This document shows positions 51,681-60,039 of a DNA stretch of 64,000 nucleotides, piece after piece. A model generated the notes under the pieces. It worked only from the letters and a program-made list of their open reading frames with translations. It was not told where the DNA came from and did no database searches. The DNA comes from Pseudobdellovibrionaceae bacterium (GTDB lineage Bacteria; Bdellovibrionota; Bdellovibrionia; Bdellovibrionales; Bdellovibrionaceae). The stretch is from the NCBI GenBank assembly GCA_016785955.1, contig JAEUWH010000110.1, positions 1 through 64,000 on the forward strand, in the 5' to 3' direction. Within the stretch, counting starts at the first letter, position 1. Each line of letters begins with the position of its first letter. The translations under genes were made by a program, and so were the position numbers.

Positions 51681-53137
51681 ACGACACCTCGACGCCGACG
51701 ATATACATAACCCACTGCCAGCAAACTGCCCAACACTACAAACCAAAGCGGATTCAGTATCAAATACGTCAATCCAACTACCGGCAACAAACCAATTTTC
51801 ACAATCACTTTGGCTACAGGATACTCGGAAACTCTCTTCGCCCATTGAGGACCGTAGGTATAATACAATTTAATAAATTTTTTCCCCAAAGGATGCGGAT
51901 GCATATAGGTATTTCGAAACTCACGTAAAATATCCAAGAACGGATGATGGCGAGAACCAAAGGCTACGGTCGCAATGAAGCAATCCTTATCACTGAGCAC
52001 CCCAACGACTTCGGAAGGACTGGCGCAAAACAAGCCATATTTACCAACGTCAAACGTGCTGCTGTCCGCATGAATTTTTTGAACGTCTAAGAAATAAAAA
52101 ATATTTCCCGTGGCATCTTGAAGCGCAGATACAAAACAATATTTTCTTTCCGCGCCCACTTCCCCATTTTCCAGTTGTCCCACTTTGTAATCGGACAGCG
52201 GATCGCCATCAACGTTATTTAAACTGACCAGTGATTTACTCGAGGCATTCGTAATTGATTTCAAGGTGTCAAACTCACTCGCTCCATTCGCAACTTCGGC
52301 GTAATACATCACTAGATTTGTATAGTTCAAGGATGTATCGGCATCCGTGGGCGACGATCCACCCCAACCGGCGATTAAATTTGTAATATATGCTTTCCCG
52401 TCACCCGGAAACATCTCGTAATAACAAAGCCCTTCCGAAGTTACACTGCTGACCAGTGAGCCCTCCGCATCGGGCGCGCAAATAGGCGCAATACCTTTGG
52501 TAAGACCATTACCCGGTGACGATGATGATGAATAATTAATAATACTAAATTTAATTTCAATCGTGACGTACTCAACAAATTTGTCGTCTTTAATAGGCCC
52601 CAAATAAAGCAACTTGGTTCCGCCACATTGTGTGCCCGACGTACACGTGAAACTCATCCCCAATGCGGCAACGACTTGCGACCAAGTCGCTTGCAAAGCA
52701 TAAGTTCTGCCACTCACTTTATTTGGCGACAAACCTTGTATGGAGTTAGCGGTATATTCCGTCGCCTTAGCGACACCGACCGTTAACTCATTGATGTTCG
52801 CATTATCGGAATCAACCTGTACGATAAACTGCAAATTTTCATAGATACTTTGTTCATTACAAGGCGCCGGCACGGATTGATTGGAACTATTGGTAATGTT
52901 CTTTCCTGTACAGGAGTTACACGTGGTCACATTATCTTGTGTCGTACACAAAGACGGAATTGCGTAGCCCGCATTAACCAATACTTTCGATTTACTTGAG
53001 GCATCGGTCGTATCTTGCGTCCAATAAGAAGCCCCCGATACGGAAAATGAAAGTCCGTGAGCTAAACCCGAGAATATAAATACGATCCCAGCAATACTTT
53101 GCTTATATTTTGATAAACGACCTATCCATGGCGCCAT
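51677..53137 (-). CDS. Secreted protein with CFI-box and C-terminal anchor
   Basis: 486 residues with signal peptide (SIAGIVFIFSGLAHGLSF). A long extracytoplasmic region has a Cys pair region (LCTTQDNVTTCNSC). Near the C-terminus comes CFIATVAFGSRHHPFLDILREFRN (Cys about 386), the CFI-box motif usually read CFIATAAYGS. It is followed by a membrane helix and an Arg-rich end (YVYRRRRGVV), as in the CFI-box-CTERM group. This order suggests processing or anchoring in the membrane. Function unknown; the next gene, a barrel-like protein, is translationally coupled. Confidence 0.72.
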   Translation of the reverse strand: MAPWIGRLSKYKQSIAGIVFIFSGLAHGLSFSVSGASYWTQDTTDASSKSKVLVNAGYAIPSLCTTQDNVTTCNSCTGKNITNSSNQSVPAPCNEQSIYENLQFIVQVDSDNANINELTVGVAKATEYTANSIQGLSPNKVSGRTYALQATWSQVVAALGMSFTCTSGTQCGGTKLLYLGPIKDDKFVEYVTIEIKFSIINYSSSSSPGNGLTKGIAPICAPDAEGSLVSSVTSEGLCYYEMFPGDGKAYITNLIAGWGGSSPTDADTSLNYTNLVMYYAEVANGASEFDTLKSITNASSKSLVSLNNVDGDPLSDYKVGQLENGEVGAERKYCFVSALQDATGNIFYFLDVQKIHADSSTFDVGKYGLFCASPSEVVGVLSDKDCFIATVAFGSRHHPFLDILREFRNTYMHPHPLGKKFIKLYYTYGPQWAKRVSEYPVAKVIVKIGLLPVVGLTYLILNPLWFVVLGSLLAVGYVYRRRRGVV

Positions 53138-53168
53138 AGTAATATGGCACCATCAATGATCAGTCTTT

Positions 53169-54188
53169 TCAACCTTTTAATGCATTTTGAATTAATAAAT
53201 CGGCAATCTGAATTCCATTTAAGGCAGCGCCCTTTTTTATGTTATCTGAAACAACCCACATTAACCATAATTTCTTGTTTTCAGGGTCACGATGTATCCG
53301 CCCCACATAGACGGGATCTTTGCCCGCCACATCTCGAGGCATGGGATAAACACTTTTCTTAGGCTCGTCTTGAACAACTAAACCTGGCATATCCGCCAAC
53401 GCGTTCAACATTTCCTCACGACTGACTTCTTTGCTTAACGTCACCCATACCGATTCACTGTGGGCATTCAAAACAGGGACCCGTACCGCGAACGCCGAAA
53501 CTTTCATCGTTGGTTGGCGCAGAATTTTTTTTGTTTCGTTTTGGATTTTCTTTTCTTCGCTGGTGAATCCTTCGTCATCAAAAGATCCAATTTGAGGAAT
53601 CACGTTAAACAGAATGGGATGCACAAAATTCACAGGCTTTGGATTTGGATTTTTATAATCTTGCGTGTTCGCTAGTAACTCTTCATAGGCCGCTAAACCG
53701 GCACCGCTGACCGCTTGATAACTGCTGACGCGAACTTCGTCCACACCAAATTTTTCTTGCAGCGGTTTTAATGCCACAACCAATTGAATCGTGGAGCAAT
53801 TTGGATTGGCGATAACTTGAGGAGCCTTCATCCCCTGAACTAAATCGCCGTTCACTTCTGGAACAACCAAGGCATGCTGAGGGCTCATACGAAATGCAGC
53901 CGAGTTATCGATTGCATAAGCACCAGCCTTAACAGCTTCAGGAGCCCACTCTTTAGAAATATCATCGCCGGAAGAGAAAAATACGATATCAAGTCCTTCA
54001 AAACAATTCGATCTCAAAACTTCGCAGGTCCATTCTTTACCCTGACACTTAACCTTTTTACCTATGGACGCCTCACTGGCAAACGGTCGTAATTCCGCCA
54101 ACGGAAATGAACGTTCTTCCAATAAAGTCATGAATACTTGGCCCACCATTCCCGTAGCACCCACCACGCCCACTTTTAATTTTTTCAT
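53169..54188 (-). CDS. asd: Aspartate-semialdehyde dehydrogenase Asd
   Basis: 339 residues from the ATG at 54188 (GGGGA upstream; a longer frame starts 4 codons earlier). VGVVGATGMVGQVFMTLL is the NADP site, VIANPNCSTIQLV holds the catalytic Cys, and SYQAVSGAGLAAYEELL and RVPVLNAHSESVWV are family motifs. It reduces aspartyl phosphate, the product of the aspartokinase encoded near 42 kb. Lysine, diaminopimelate and threonine depend on it. Confidence 0.96.
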   Translation of the reverse strand: MKKLKVGVVGATGMVGQVFMTLLEERSFPLAELRPFASEASIGKKVKCQGKEWTCEVLRSNCFEGLDIVFFSSGDDISKEWAPEAVKAGAYAIDNSAAFRMSPQHALVVPEVNGDLVQGMKAPQVIANPNCSTIQLVVALKPLQEKFGVDEVRVSSYQAVSGAGLAAYEELLANTQDYKNPNPKPVNFVHPILFNVIPQIGSFDDEGFTSEEKKIQNETKKILRQPTMKVSAFAVRVPVLNAHSESVWVTLSKEVSREEMLNALADMPGLVVQDEPKKSVYPMPRDVAGKDPVYVGRIHRDPENKKLWLMWVVSDNIKKGAALNGIQIADLLIQNALKG

Positions 54189-54327
54189 ATTGTTCCCCAA
54201 AAGATAATTTGCATATAACGCTAGCTATTTCGCAGCGATAGATCTCACTGTATTTTCCTAAAACATAAAAACTCTGTCAAACGCTTATGAACAAAGCAAA
54301 TCGTTATTTTAGTCGCTACTTTAGTCG

Positions 54328-55143
54328 TTACTTTGGTCGTGACTCTGGCTCGTCCCCGTCTTCGTCCTCAATTAAATCGGGATCATCCACCTTGTGAGGC
54401 GCATACACCGAAGATTTAATCTTACGAACATTTTTCCCCAGTTTGAAGATGCCAAAAACCGCTCCCAGAGTAGCATAGCTCAGAAACAAGACGAATAGCA
54501 TGACCTCGGGATGTAACAACACCACGAACAAAATACTCACGCCGACGATCAAATAATGAAACGGCATGCGTTCTTTCAAATCAAGATCTTTAAAACTGCG
54601 ATAACGAAAATTACTGACCATCACGAACGCCAACAAAATCGTCATGCACAATAAAAGTAAATTTCCCCATGCATCCCACTCGAGTTCGTGAAACGCCAAC
54701 ACACTAGAGGCGACAATACCACCAGCCATAGGAATCGGCAGACCTTGAAAGTAGTTCTTTTCAATAATGTTCACCTGAACATTAAATCGTGCTAAACGAA
54801 TCGCCCCACAGGCCACAAACAGAAAACACGCCATCCAACCTAAACGACCATATGGCTGCAAAGCCCAATGGAACATTAATAGTGCGGGCGCCACACCAAA
54901 ACTGACAACATCGCACAGAGAATCATATTCAGCACCAAACTTACTAGTCGAGCGAGTCAAACGCGCCAAGCGCCCATCCAATTGGTCAAAAATCGCCGCC
55001 ACCACAATCGCATAAGCAGCATAAAGATAATTTTGCTTTAACGTGTAGATCATCGCAAAAAAACCACAAAAAATATTACATGTGGTCACGAGATTCGGAA
55101 GAATATAGATGTACATCCTAAGGGGTTTTTCTGAAGATTCCAT
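54328..55143 (-). CDS. pssA: CDP-diacylglycerol-serine O-phosphatidyltransferase PssA
   Basis: 271 residues, about six membrane segments. FDQLDGRLARLTRSTSKFG followed by EYDSLCDVVSFG is the CDP-alcohol phosphatidyltransferase motif (DG..AR...G...D...D). It makes phosphatidylserine, the precursor of phosphatidylethanolamine. The acidic tail (DDPDLIEDEDGDEPE) is unusual. It is 8 bases from the lipid-kinase-like gene upstream, so both are probably one transcript. Confidence 0.92.
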   Translation of the reverse strand: MESSEKPLRMYIYILPNLVTTCNIFCGFFAMIYTLKQNYLYAAYAIVVAAIFDQLDGRLARLTRSTSKFGAEYDSLCDVVSFGVAPALLMFHWALQPYGRLGWMACFLFVACGAIRLARFNVQVNIIEKNYFQGLPIPMAGGIVASSVLAFHELEWDAWGNLLLLCMTILLAFVMVSNFRYRSFKDLDLKERMPFHYLIVGVSILFVVLLHPEVMLFVLFLSYATLGAVFGIFKLGKNVRKIKSSVYAPHKVDDPDLIEDEDGDEPESRPK

Positions 55144-55151
55144 AGTGTCCT

Positions 55152-55826
55152 TTATAAAAAGCCAAAAATATAAAATATAAGCGATAAACCTAAGCCACTG
55201 GCTACAGGAATTGTTAAATTATCATCTAATTTTGCGATCGGAATCAGCTCGGCTAACGAACCAATCAAACCACCAATAAAACTGACAACCACCGCACGCC
55301 AAAGATTGTATTCATGAAGATATAAAAACAAAAAACTACAAATTGAGCACACAACAAAAGCAGCTAAAAAACCTTGCAGCGTCTTTTCGCCCCATATTTT
55401 CTCGCGTCCAAAACGAATGCCAAAATAACTGGCAATTGGGTCTGCAAATGCCAAAAAAATCAAGCTCAGTTGGACAATGATAGGATCGAAGAGAAAAATC
55501 AAAATAGTAACCCCAGCCGCCAAATAAGTGGTTCCCGCAAGATTGCCAATTTCGCTTTGGCGCATGATGGGCCTCAGATAATGAGTCACTAAAAGATTAA
55601 AATTCTTATTTCGAAGGCGAAGAATATCGGTGCCGGCAAAAAGTAAAAACAACACAAGAATTAACACTTTAGACAACCACAATGGCAAAACGTAATATCC
55701 TAAAAATAACGCTAATACGCCAGTGATATGCCAAATTTTTCGCGCAACATGGAGGTCCGATCTTTTTTTGAAATCCTCTTGTAAAACGATCTTAGAGACG
55801 GAGCCTTCTTTAGGGGTACCTTGCAT
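55152..55826 (-). CDS. CTP-dependent lipid kinase relative (dolichol/phytol/diacylglycerol kinase family)
   Basis: 224 residues with about six membrane segments. ARKIWHITGVLALFLGYYVLP, FADPIASYFGIRFGREKIWGEKTLQG and GGLIGSLAELIPIAKLDDNLTIPVASGLG match the SEC59/DGK1/VTE5 family, which phosphorylates lipid alcohols with CTP. Its neighbour pssA uses CDP-diacylglycerol, so a role in phospholipid precursor recycling is likely; the substrate is unknown. Older annotation often calls such proteins CdsA-like. Confidence 0.8.
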   Translation of the reverse strand: MQGTPKEGSVSKIVLQEDFKKRSDLHVARKIWHITGVLALFLGYYVLPLWLSKVLILVLFLLFAGTDILRLRNKNFNLLVTHYLRPIMRQSEIGNLAGTTYLAAGVTILIFLFDPIIVQLSLIFLAFADPIASYFGIRFGREKIWGEKTLQGFLAAFVVCSICSFLFLYLHEYNLWRAVVVSFIGGLIGSLAELIPIAKLDDNLTIPVASGLGLSLIFYIFGFL

Positions 55827-55901
55827 GAGCCCAACATAAGAGATTCGACCCTTTTTCTCAATCTATAAGTCCCATTTTTTAACTGGCAGCGTTAGTCAGG
55901 T

Positions 55902-56462
55902 TTACTCGCGTTGAAGGACCAACGTTTCCAGTATTTGCTTCGGCACCGAGGTTTTGCCTTTGGCCAATAGATAACGAATTGTAATAACATTTTTTCCCTT
56001 TCTTAAAGGAATCGCATCCGTCTTAGAATGTGAATCACTGACGACAAACACCGAGGCCGTGAAACCATTCGATTGATTTTCCACCGCGATATCTTTAGGA
56101 AACTGCTTACCGCATTTTTTCAAATTCAAAATTACAAAATCACGCTTCGGAGACATTTCTTTTTCCGAATCCTTGCAAGACAAACTGAATTTCCAATCTG
56201 AATCTGCCAAAATTTTTTCCGTCGGCGACATCGACAATGACGACGCCGGCAATACACTTGGCGTAGCCGCCGGAGTTCGCACACCAGTAGTCGTCACCAC
56301 GTCCCCAGGCATTCCCCCAGGATTGTCCGCAGACATCCCAACAGACACGTGCGCAGACACGTGCGCAGGCATGTCCTCATACGGTGACTGGAAAAAGTAC
56401 TGATAACTCAACATCATCGCCATCAATAAAAACAAAGCACTGTTTGCTAAAACAAAACGCAT
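55902..56462 (-). CDS. Unknown membrane-anchored or secreted protein
   Basis: 186 residues. The N-terminus has a hydrophobic signal/anchor (ALFLLMAMMLSYQYFF), then a low-complexity part (a short repeat HVSAHVSV coded by tandem DNA), then a soluble region with two cysteines (FSLSCKD, LNLKKCGK) in strand-like segments. No family. It lies downstream of exbD by about 200 bp of sequence with no visible gene. Confidence 0.5.
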   Translation of the reverse strand: MRFVLANSALFLLMAMMLSYQYFFQSPYEDMPAHVSAHVSVGMSADNPGGMPGDVVTTTGVRTPAATPSVLPASSLSMSPTEKILADSDWKFSLSCKDSEKEMSPKRDFVILNLKKCGKQFPKDIAVENQSNGFTASVFVVSDSHSKTDAIPLRKGKNVITIRYLLAKGKTSVPKQILETLVLQRE

Positions 56463-56658
56463 GCTCTACTATCGGCAAATTTTTGACAGGATTTAGAGCC
56501 AACTTATCTGTCCAAAGCAGGCAATACCTGCATCCTTACCAACCAAAGCCTGAACCCTTCAGCAAAGACTCGATAAAACAGCAATGAGCCAAACTCTGAA
56601 ACATGATTGATTACGAATGTCATTTCAATGACTAGCCCAAAGACTAAACGCCAGGTGA

Positions 56659-57060
56659 CTATTTTTTGTCAATTGAGATAGCGAATTTCTTAACACCGAC
56701 AGTTTTGACAATGTCCATGACACTAACCACACGTCCATGAGCAACCTCTTTATCCGCCGAAATCACGGCTTGAATCTCGGGGTTAGCTTCAAATAGTTCT
56801 TTCGCTTTTTGCGAGATCACTTCTTCACTGGCAAAGCTGCCATTCAAATTCAAACGACCATCGGCCGTGATTGAAATATTCAGCTGCCCGGGCTGTGTTT
56901 GATCACCCGAAGCGGCTTTTGGCAAATTCACGTTGATCGATGGCTTCATAAACATCGGCGCCGTCACCATAAAAATAATCAACACCACTAAAATGATGTC
57001 AACCAAAGGAACAACGTTAATTTCCGACAGTGGTTCATCATCAGTAAACTTGACAGCCAT
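56659..57060 (-). CDS. exbD: ExbD/TolR-family energy-transducing protein
   Basis: 133 residues. One membrane helix with the conserved Asp (NVVPLVDIILVVLIIFMV), then a periplasmic domain (ALISADKEV-like VISADKEVAHGRVVSVMDIVK). ExbD/TolR with ExbB/TolQ uses the proton gradient to move a TonB- or TolA-type partner. It follows exbB by a TAATG overlap. No TonB or TolA partner is present here, so the client is unknown. Confidence 0.92.
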   Translation of the reverse strand: MAVKFTDDEPLSEINVVPLVDIILVVLIIFMVTAPMFMKPSINVNLPKAASGDQTQPGQLNISITADGRLNLNGSFASEEVISQKAKELFEANPEIQAVISADKEVAHGRVVSVMDIVKTVGVKKFAISIDKK

Positions 57061-57689
57061 TATAATCCTTTTTTCTTACCATAGCTTAGACCCAACTCTT
57101 TAACAGACTCTAAGCTTTGCAAAATGGATTTCACTTGTTTTTGAAAATAATTATAGCCAACAACAGCCGGAATCGCGACAAACAAGCCCGCCGCCGTAGC
57201 CACCAGTGCCAACGAAATTCCCGCCATCACCGTCTGCTGACCAGCATCTGATGATTGCGCCAAATCGTTAAACGCCTTCATGATACCAAGAACCGTTCCC
57301 AATAAACCTAAATAAGGGGCATTCGAACCCACCGTTGCCAAAAAACCAAGAAAACGCTCTAAATCTGGCTTCATTGTTAAAATATTCGTATTAAAAAATT
57401 CTTCCAGACCTTTTGTTCCACTTTCTTTGATATGCTTAAGCGCATAGTTGGCCATACGGCCCTCATACGACAAAGGATCGCGCGCAAGATCTTCAAAAAA
57501 TTCGGTTTGGTGATTTTGTAATGAGTTTTTAATTTGCTCTCGCACACGTGAGGACTCTTTATGAACTCGACGAAGATTAAAGAAACGCTCCAGAATCATA
57601 CCTAGACTTAAAAAACTTAAAAAAACCAAAATCCATAAAAGAACCTGGTCTATAACGTGGGCTACTGCAAAAATTTTTTCGGTTAACAC
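57060..57689 (-). CDS. exbB: ExbB/TolQ/MotA-family proton channel protein
   Basis: 209 residues with GTG start after GAAGGAAGG. Three membrane helices; FLATVGSNAPYLGLLGTVLGIMKAFNDLA and GISLALVATAAGLFVAIPAVVGYNYF are the ExbB/TolQ motifs. It forms the channel with ExbD. The pair may serve TonB-dependent uptake or Tol-Pal division; the sequence alone does not say. Confidence 0.92.
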   Translation of the reverse strand: MLTEKIFAVAHVIDQVLLWILVFLSFLSLGMILERFFNLRRVHKESSRVREQIKNSLQNHQTEFFEDLARDPLSYEGRMANYALKHIKESGTKGLEEFFNTNILTMKPDLERFLGFLATVGSNAPYLGLLGTVLGIMKAFNDLAQSSDAGQQTVMAGISLALVATAAGLFVAIPAVVGYNYFQKQVKSILQSLESVKELGLSYGKKKGL

Positions 57690-57760
57690 TGTTTACCTTC
57701 CTTCAGAAAGACAAATTGGATAGAGTCGAAGATAACGTTATTGTGTCGAGGTCAATCTTT

Positions 57761-59422
57761 ATGGTCAAGGTGATTTTAGCCATCATCACAGCGCTGTCTT
57801 TAGTCGCTTGCAAGAAATCGTTGCAACCAAATTATATCGTTATCACCACAGAAAAACTAAACAGCAAGGCCGTTAATTGTCATGAGTCGGATATATTTTC
57901 CAAAAGATCTGGATTTGAAATCTTGTGCTCTGAATTTTATCGTTTCACCCAAGCTTATACACCATCCATACAGGCATTGCCTGCGTTCACCTCTCTCTTA
58001 ACTGGACTTTACCCATACAGCCACAATGTTCGTTTCAATTCGCACAATACATTGACTCCCGAGTTTAAAACTTTTCCAGAAGAGGCGCTCAGCTTGGGCT
58101 ATAGAACAATTTTTGTTGCAAGCTCGCCTCCCTTTTTCAGAAAATCTGGCATCGCTCAAGGCTTTGAGATATTTGATGACAATATTATTCCTGATTTGGG
58201 TAGTCGGACATTTCGAGAAACTTTACAACTGGCACTGGACTATTCAAAAGAATCCGATACCAAACCGTTTCTAACCGTCGTGCAACTAGGCGATCTAAAA
58301 TATACGTTCAAAGAAACTCAAAATGATCTGGGCGAAGTCAGAAATTTATCTTACGAAAGTCAACTGGAGGCCTTTGACGAAAGTTTATACTATTTTTTTC
58401 AAGATCTTAAAAAATCGGACTTTTGGGATAATACTAAAATTATTCTTCTCGGACTCAACGGACATTTATCTCAAGACTTGGAAGAAGATCCAGAATATTT
58501 TAATTTAAACAGTGCTAACACACAGGTCGCTTTGTTTTTCAAAGACAACAAAAATAACAAAATTAACTTCAAACCCAACTCTATTGGCACGGTCCTATCC
58601 TTAAAAAATATTGGGCAAATGCTGTTCAATACCTTCAAAGCCTCCACAAGCCACGAATCCAATTTTGCTACCTTTAGTGAAACCGAAATCGAGGAAGAAA
58701 AAAAAATAAATCCGGAACCACTGGTGATCGAGTCAGGATGGGCGAAGTGGCAAAACGTGGGAAACATCCGCGCCGCCATTTTAGATAACTCTTACCTGTT
58801 TATCAACGACACCACTCCCCAACTTTACAACAAACTCACGGACAATCAAGAAAAGTACCCCCAACCCATCAACGGTACCACCAAAATACAGGTTGATTCA
58901 TATTTGCAAGCTCTGGAAGAAAAAAACTTCGTACCTTTTTCGATTACCCCCGAACTGAAACGGTTGCTTAGCGATATACATGCCTTGAATGGAAAAAATT
59001 CGCTGACTCAAAGCTCGACCGAGTTTTTCGACTATCACTATGTTCTTGCTAAAAATTTGGAACTTTCCGCTGCCGAGACCAAGCTTCTAATTTCCAAATA
59101 TCACTTGGAAGAAAATCCTTGTTTTGCCTACTTCAGTAAATCCCATAAGAACGAATTTTTAAAAAAATGTAAAAGTAAAAAAGCGCAGTTTCTATTTAAC
59201 CAATATATTTTAAAACAACCTTCCGACAAAGATCTCCGGATCTATTTTCAAAAGAACTGGCTTGTCTACAATTTGATGAAAAAAGTCCATTTGGAAAATG
59301 TAAAACTAGGAATGGATTTTATACCGGCGCAAAACTTGCGATTATCATCAATTCAAAACTACCTATATCAGTCATTGAAATCAATCATCGCCATCCAAAA
59401 TGGCGAATCCGGATCTAACTGA
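57761..59422 (+). CDS. Sulfatase-fold lipoprotein with altered active site
   Basis: Start at 57761 (GAGGT upstream), giving a lipoprotein signal (ALSLVACK). About 553 residues in the sulfatase/alkaline phosphatase fold: NYIVITTEKLNS replaces the usual D-metal start, ALPAFTSLLTGLYPYSHNV matches the CxPSR...LLTG loop, and a late catalytic-like part follows. But the nucleophile position is Ala and the metal Asp of the N-terminal strand is Glu, so ordinary sulfatase or phosphoesterase catalysis is doubtful. The last third is helical and unlike the family. It overlaps the converging PP2C-like gene by 55 bases. Confidence 0.68.
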   Translation: MVKVILAIITALSLVACKKSLQPNYIVITTEKLNSKAVNCHESDIFSKRSGFEILCSEFYRFTQAYTPSIQALPAFTSLLTGLYPYSHNVRFNSHNTLTPEFKTFPEEALSLGYRTIFVASSPPFFRKSGIAQGFEIFDDNIIPDLGSRTFRETLQLALDYSKESDTKPFLTVVQLGDLKYTFKETQNDLGEVRNLSYESQLEAFDESLYYFFQDLKKSDFWDNTKIILLGLNGHLSQDLEEDPEYFNLNSANTQVALFFKDNKNNKINFKPNSIGTVLSLKNIGQMLFNTFKASTSHESNFATFSETEIEEEKKINPEPLVIESGWAKWQNVGNIRAAILDNSYLFINDTTPQLYNKLTDNQEKYPQPINGTTKIQVDSYLQALEEKNFVPFSITPELKRLLSDIHALNGKNSLTQSSTEFFDYHYVLAKNLELSAAETKLLISKYHLEENPCFAYFSKSHKNEFLKKCKSKKAQFLFNQYILKQPSDKDLRIYFQKNWLVYNLMKKVHLENVKLGMDFIPAQNLRLSSIQNYLYQSLKSIIAIQNGESGSN

Positions 59423-60039
59423 ATTTGATTTTTGAACGCATTTTCAATTGTAAAATCATCTTTCTTTATCGACCAAGTATCCTTGTGCAAACTGGATTCG
59501 GTACACAATAACAGTTTTTGGGACGGATCTACTGTAACTTCACCCAGTTGAAAATGACAGTGCATCTCTGTCCCCAAATATTGCTGCGGCAATGCTAGCG
59601 TATTTTCTGAAGACGAATGAATCGACGGGACCGCCACACTTAGAGGTATCAAACGATCATGGTATAAATATAAATTCGGCGAGCCTACCTGCACCCAACT
59701 CAGTTTCTTCTTTTTTCGAAATAAAATTGTCAGCTCATAGCAAGACGTAAATACATCCCTGTTCTCACCCCGATATATTAGATCATTGATCAGTAAGGCA
59801 CACATACGCAAAAAATTGCAATCTCGAGATAAATACGTATTCATTTCAAAAGGGGACGTAACTTCTACGTCGCCTTCGGCTGCGAATACAAATTTCTGGA
59901 TTTCCTCAAAAACGCGATCTTTAAATGTACTCTCGCCCCAGCAAGTCATGATCACCAACAGATCTAGCTCTGAACTTTTCAGAATTGTCGGCTTGGGACG
60001 AATGATTTGTGTGCTGTAGTTACGCTCTTTAAATTTCAC
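59368..60039 (-). CDS. Degenerate PP2C-like protein phosphatase domain
   Basis: 223 residues, soluble. The order of strands fits PP2C/SpoIIE phosphatases: ELTILFRKKKKLSWVQVGSPNLYLYHDRLIPLSV resembles the VGDSRxYLYRDGxLxxLT segment, LPQQYLGTEM the later glycine part, and KLLLCTESSL the LLCTDGL motif. Metal-binding Asp residues are largely replaced (VGSPN for GDS, TESS for TDGL), so it may be a pseudophosphatase. Its start touches the stop of the FHA gene; FHA proteins bind phosphothreonine, giving context. Confidence 0.6.
   Translation of the reverse strand: MKFKERNYSTQIIRPKPTILKSSELDLLVIMTCWGESTFKDRVFEEIQKFVFAAEGDVEVTSPFEMNTYLSRDCNFLRMCALLINDLIYRGENRDVFTSCYELTILFRKKKKLSWVQVGSPNLYLYHDRLIPLSVAVPSIHSSSENTLALPQQYLGTEMHCHFQLGEVTVDPSQKLLLCTESSLHKDTWSIKKDDFTIENAFKNQIQLDPDSPFWMAMIDFND

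Noticed and set aside
51681-51845. Upstream extension of the barrel-like protein frame
   Set aside because: It lies inside the CFI-box gene. The GTG at 51680 gives a signal peptide and a GTGA overlap.
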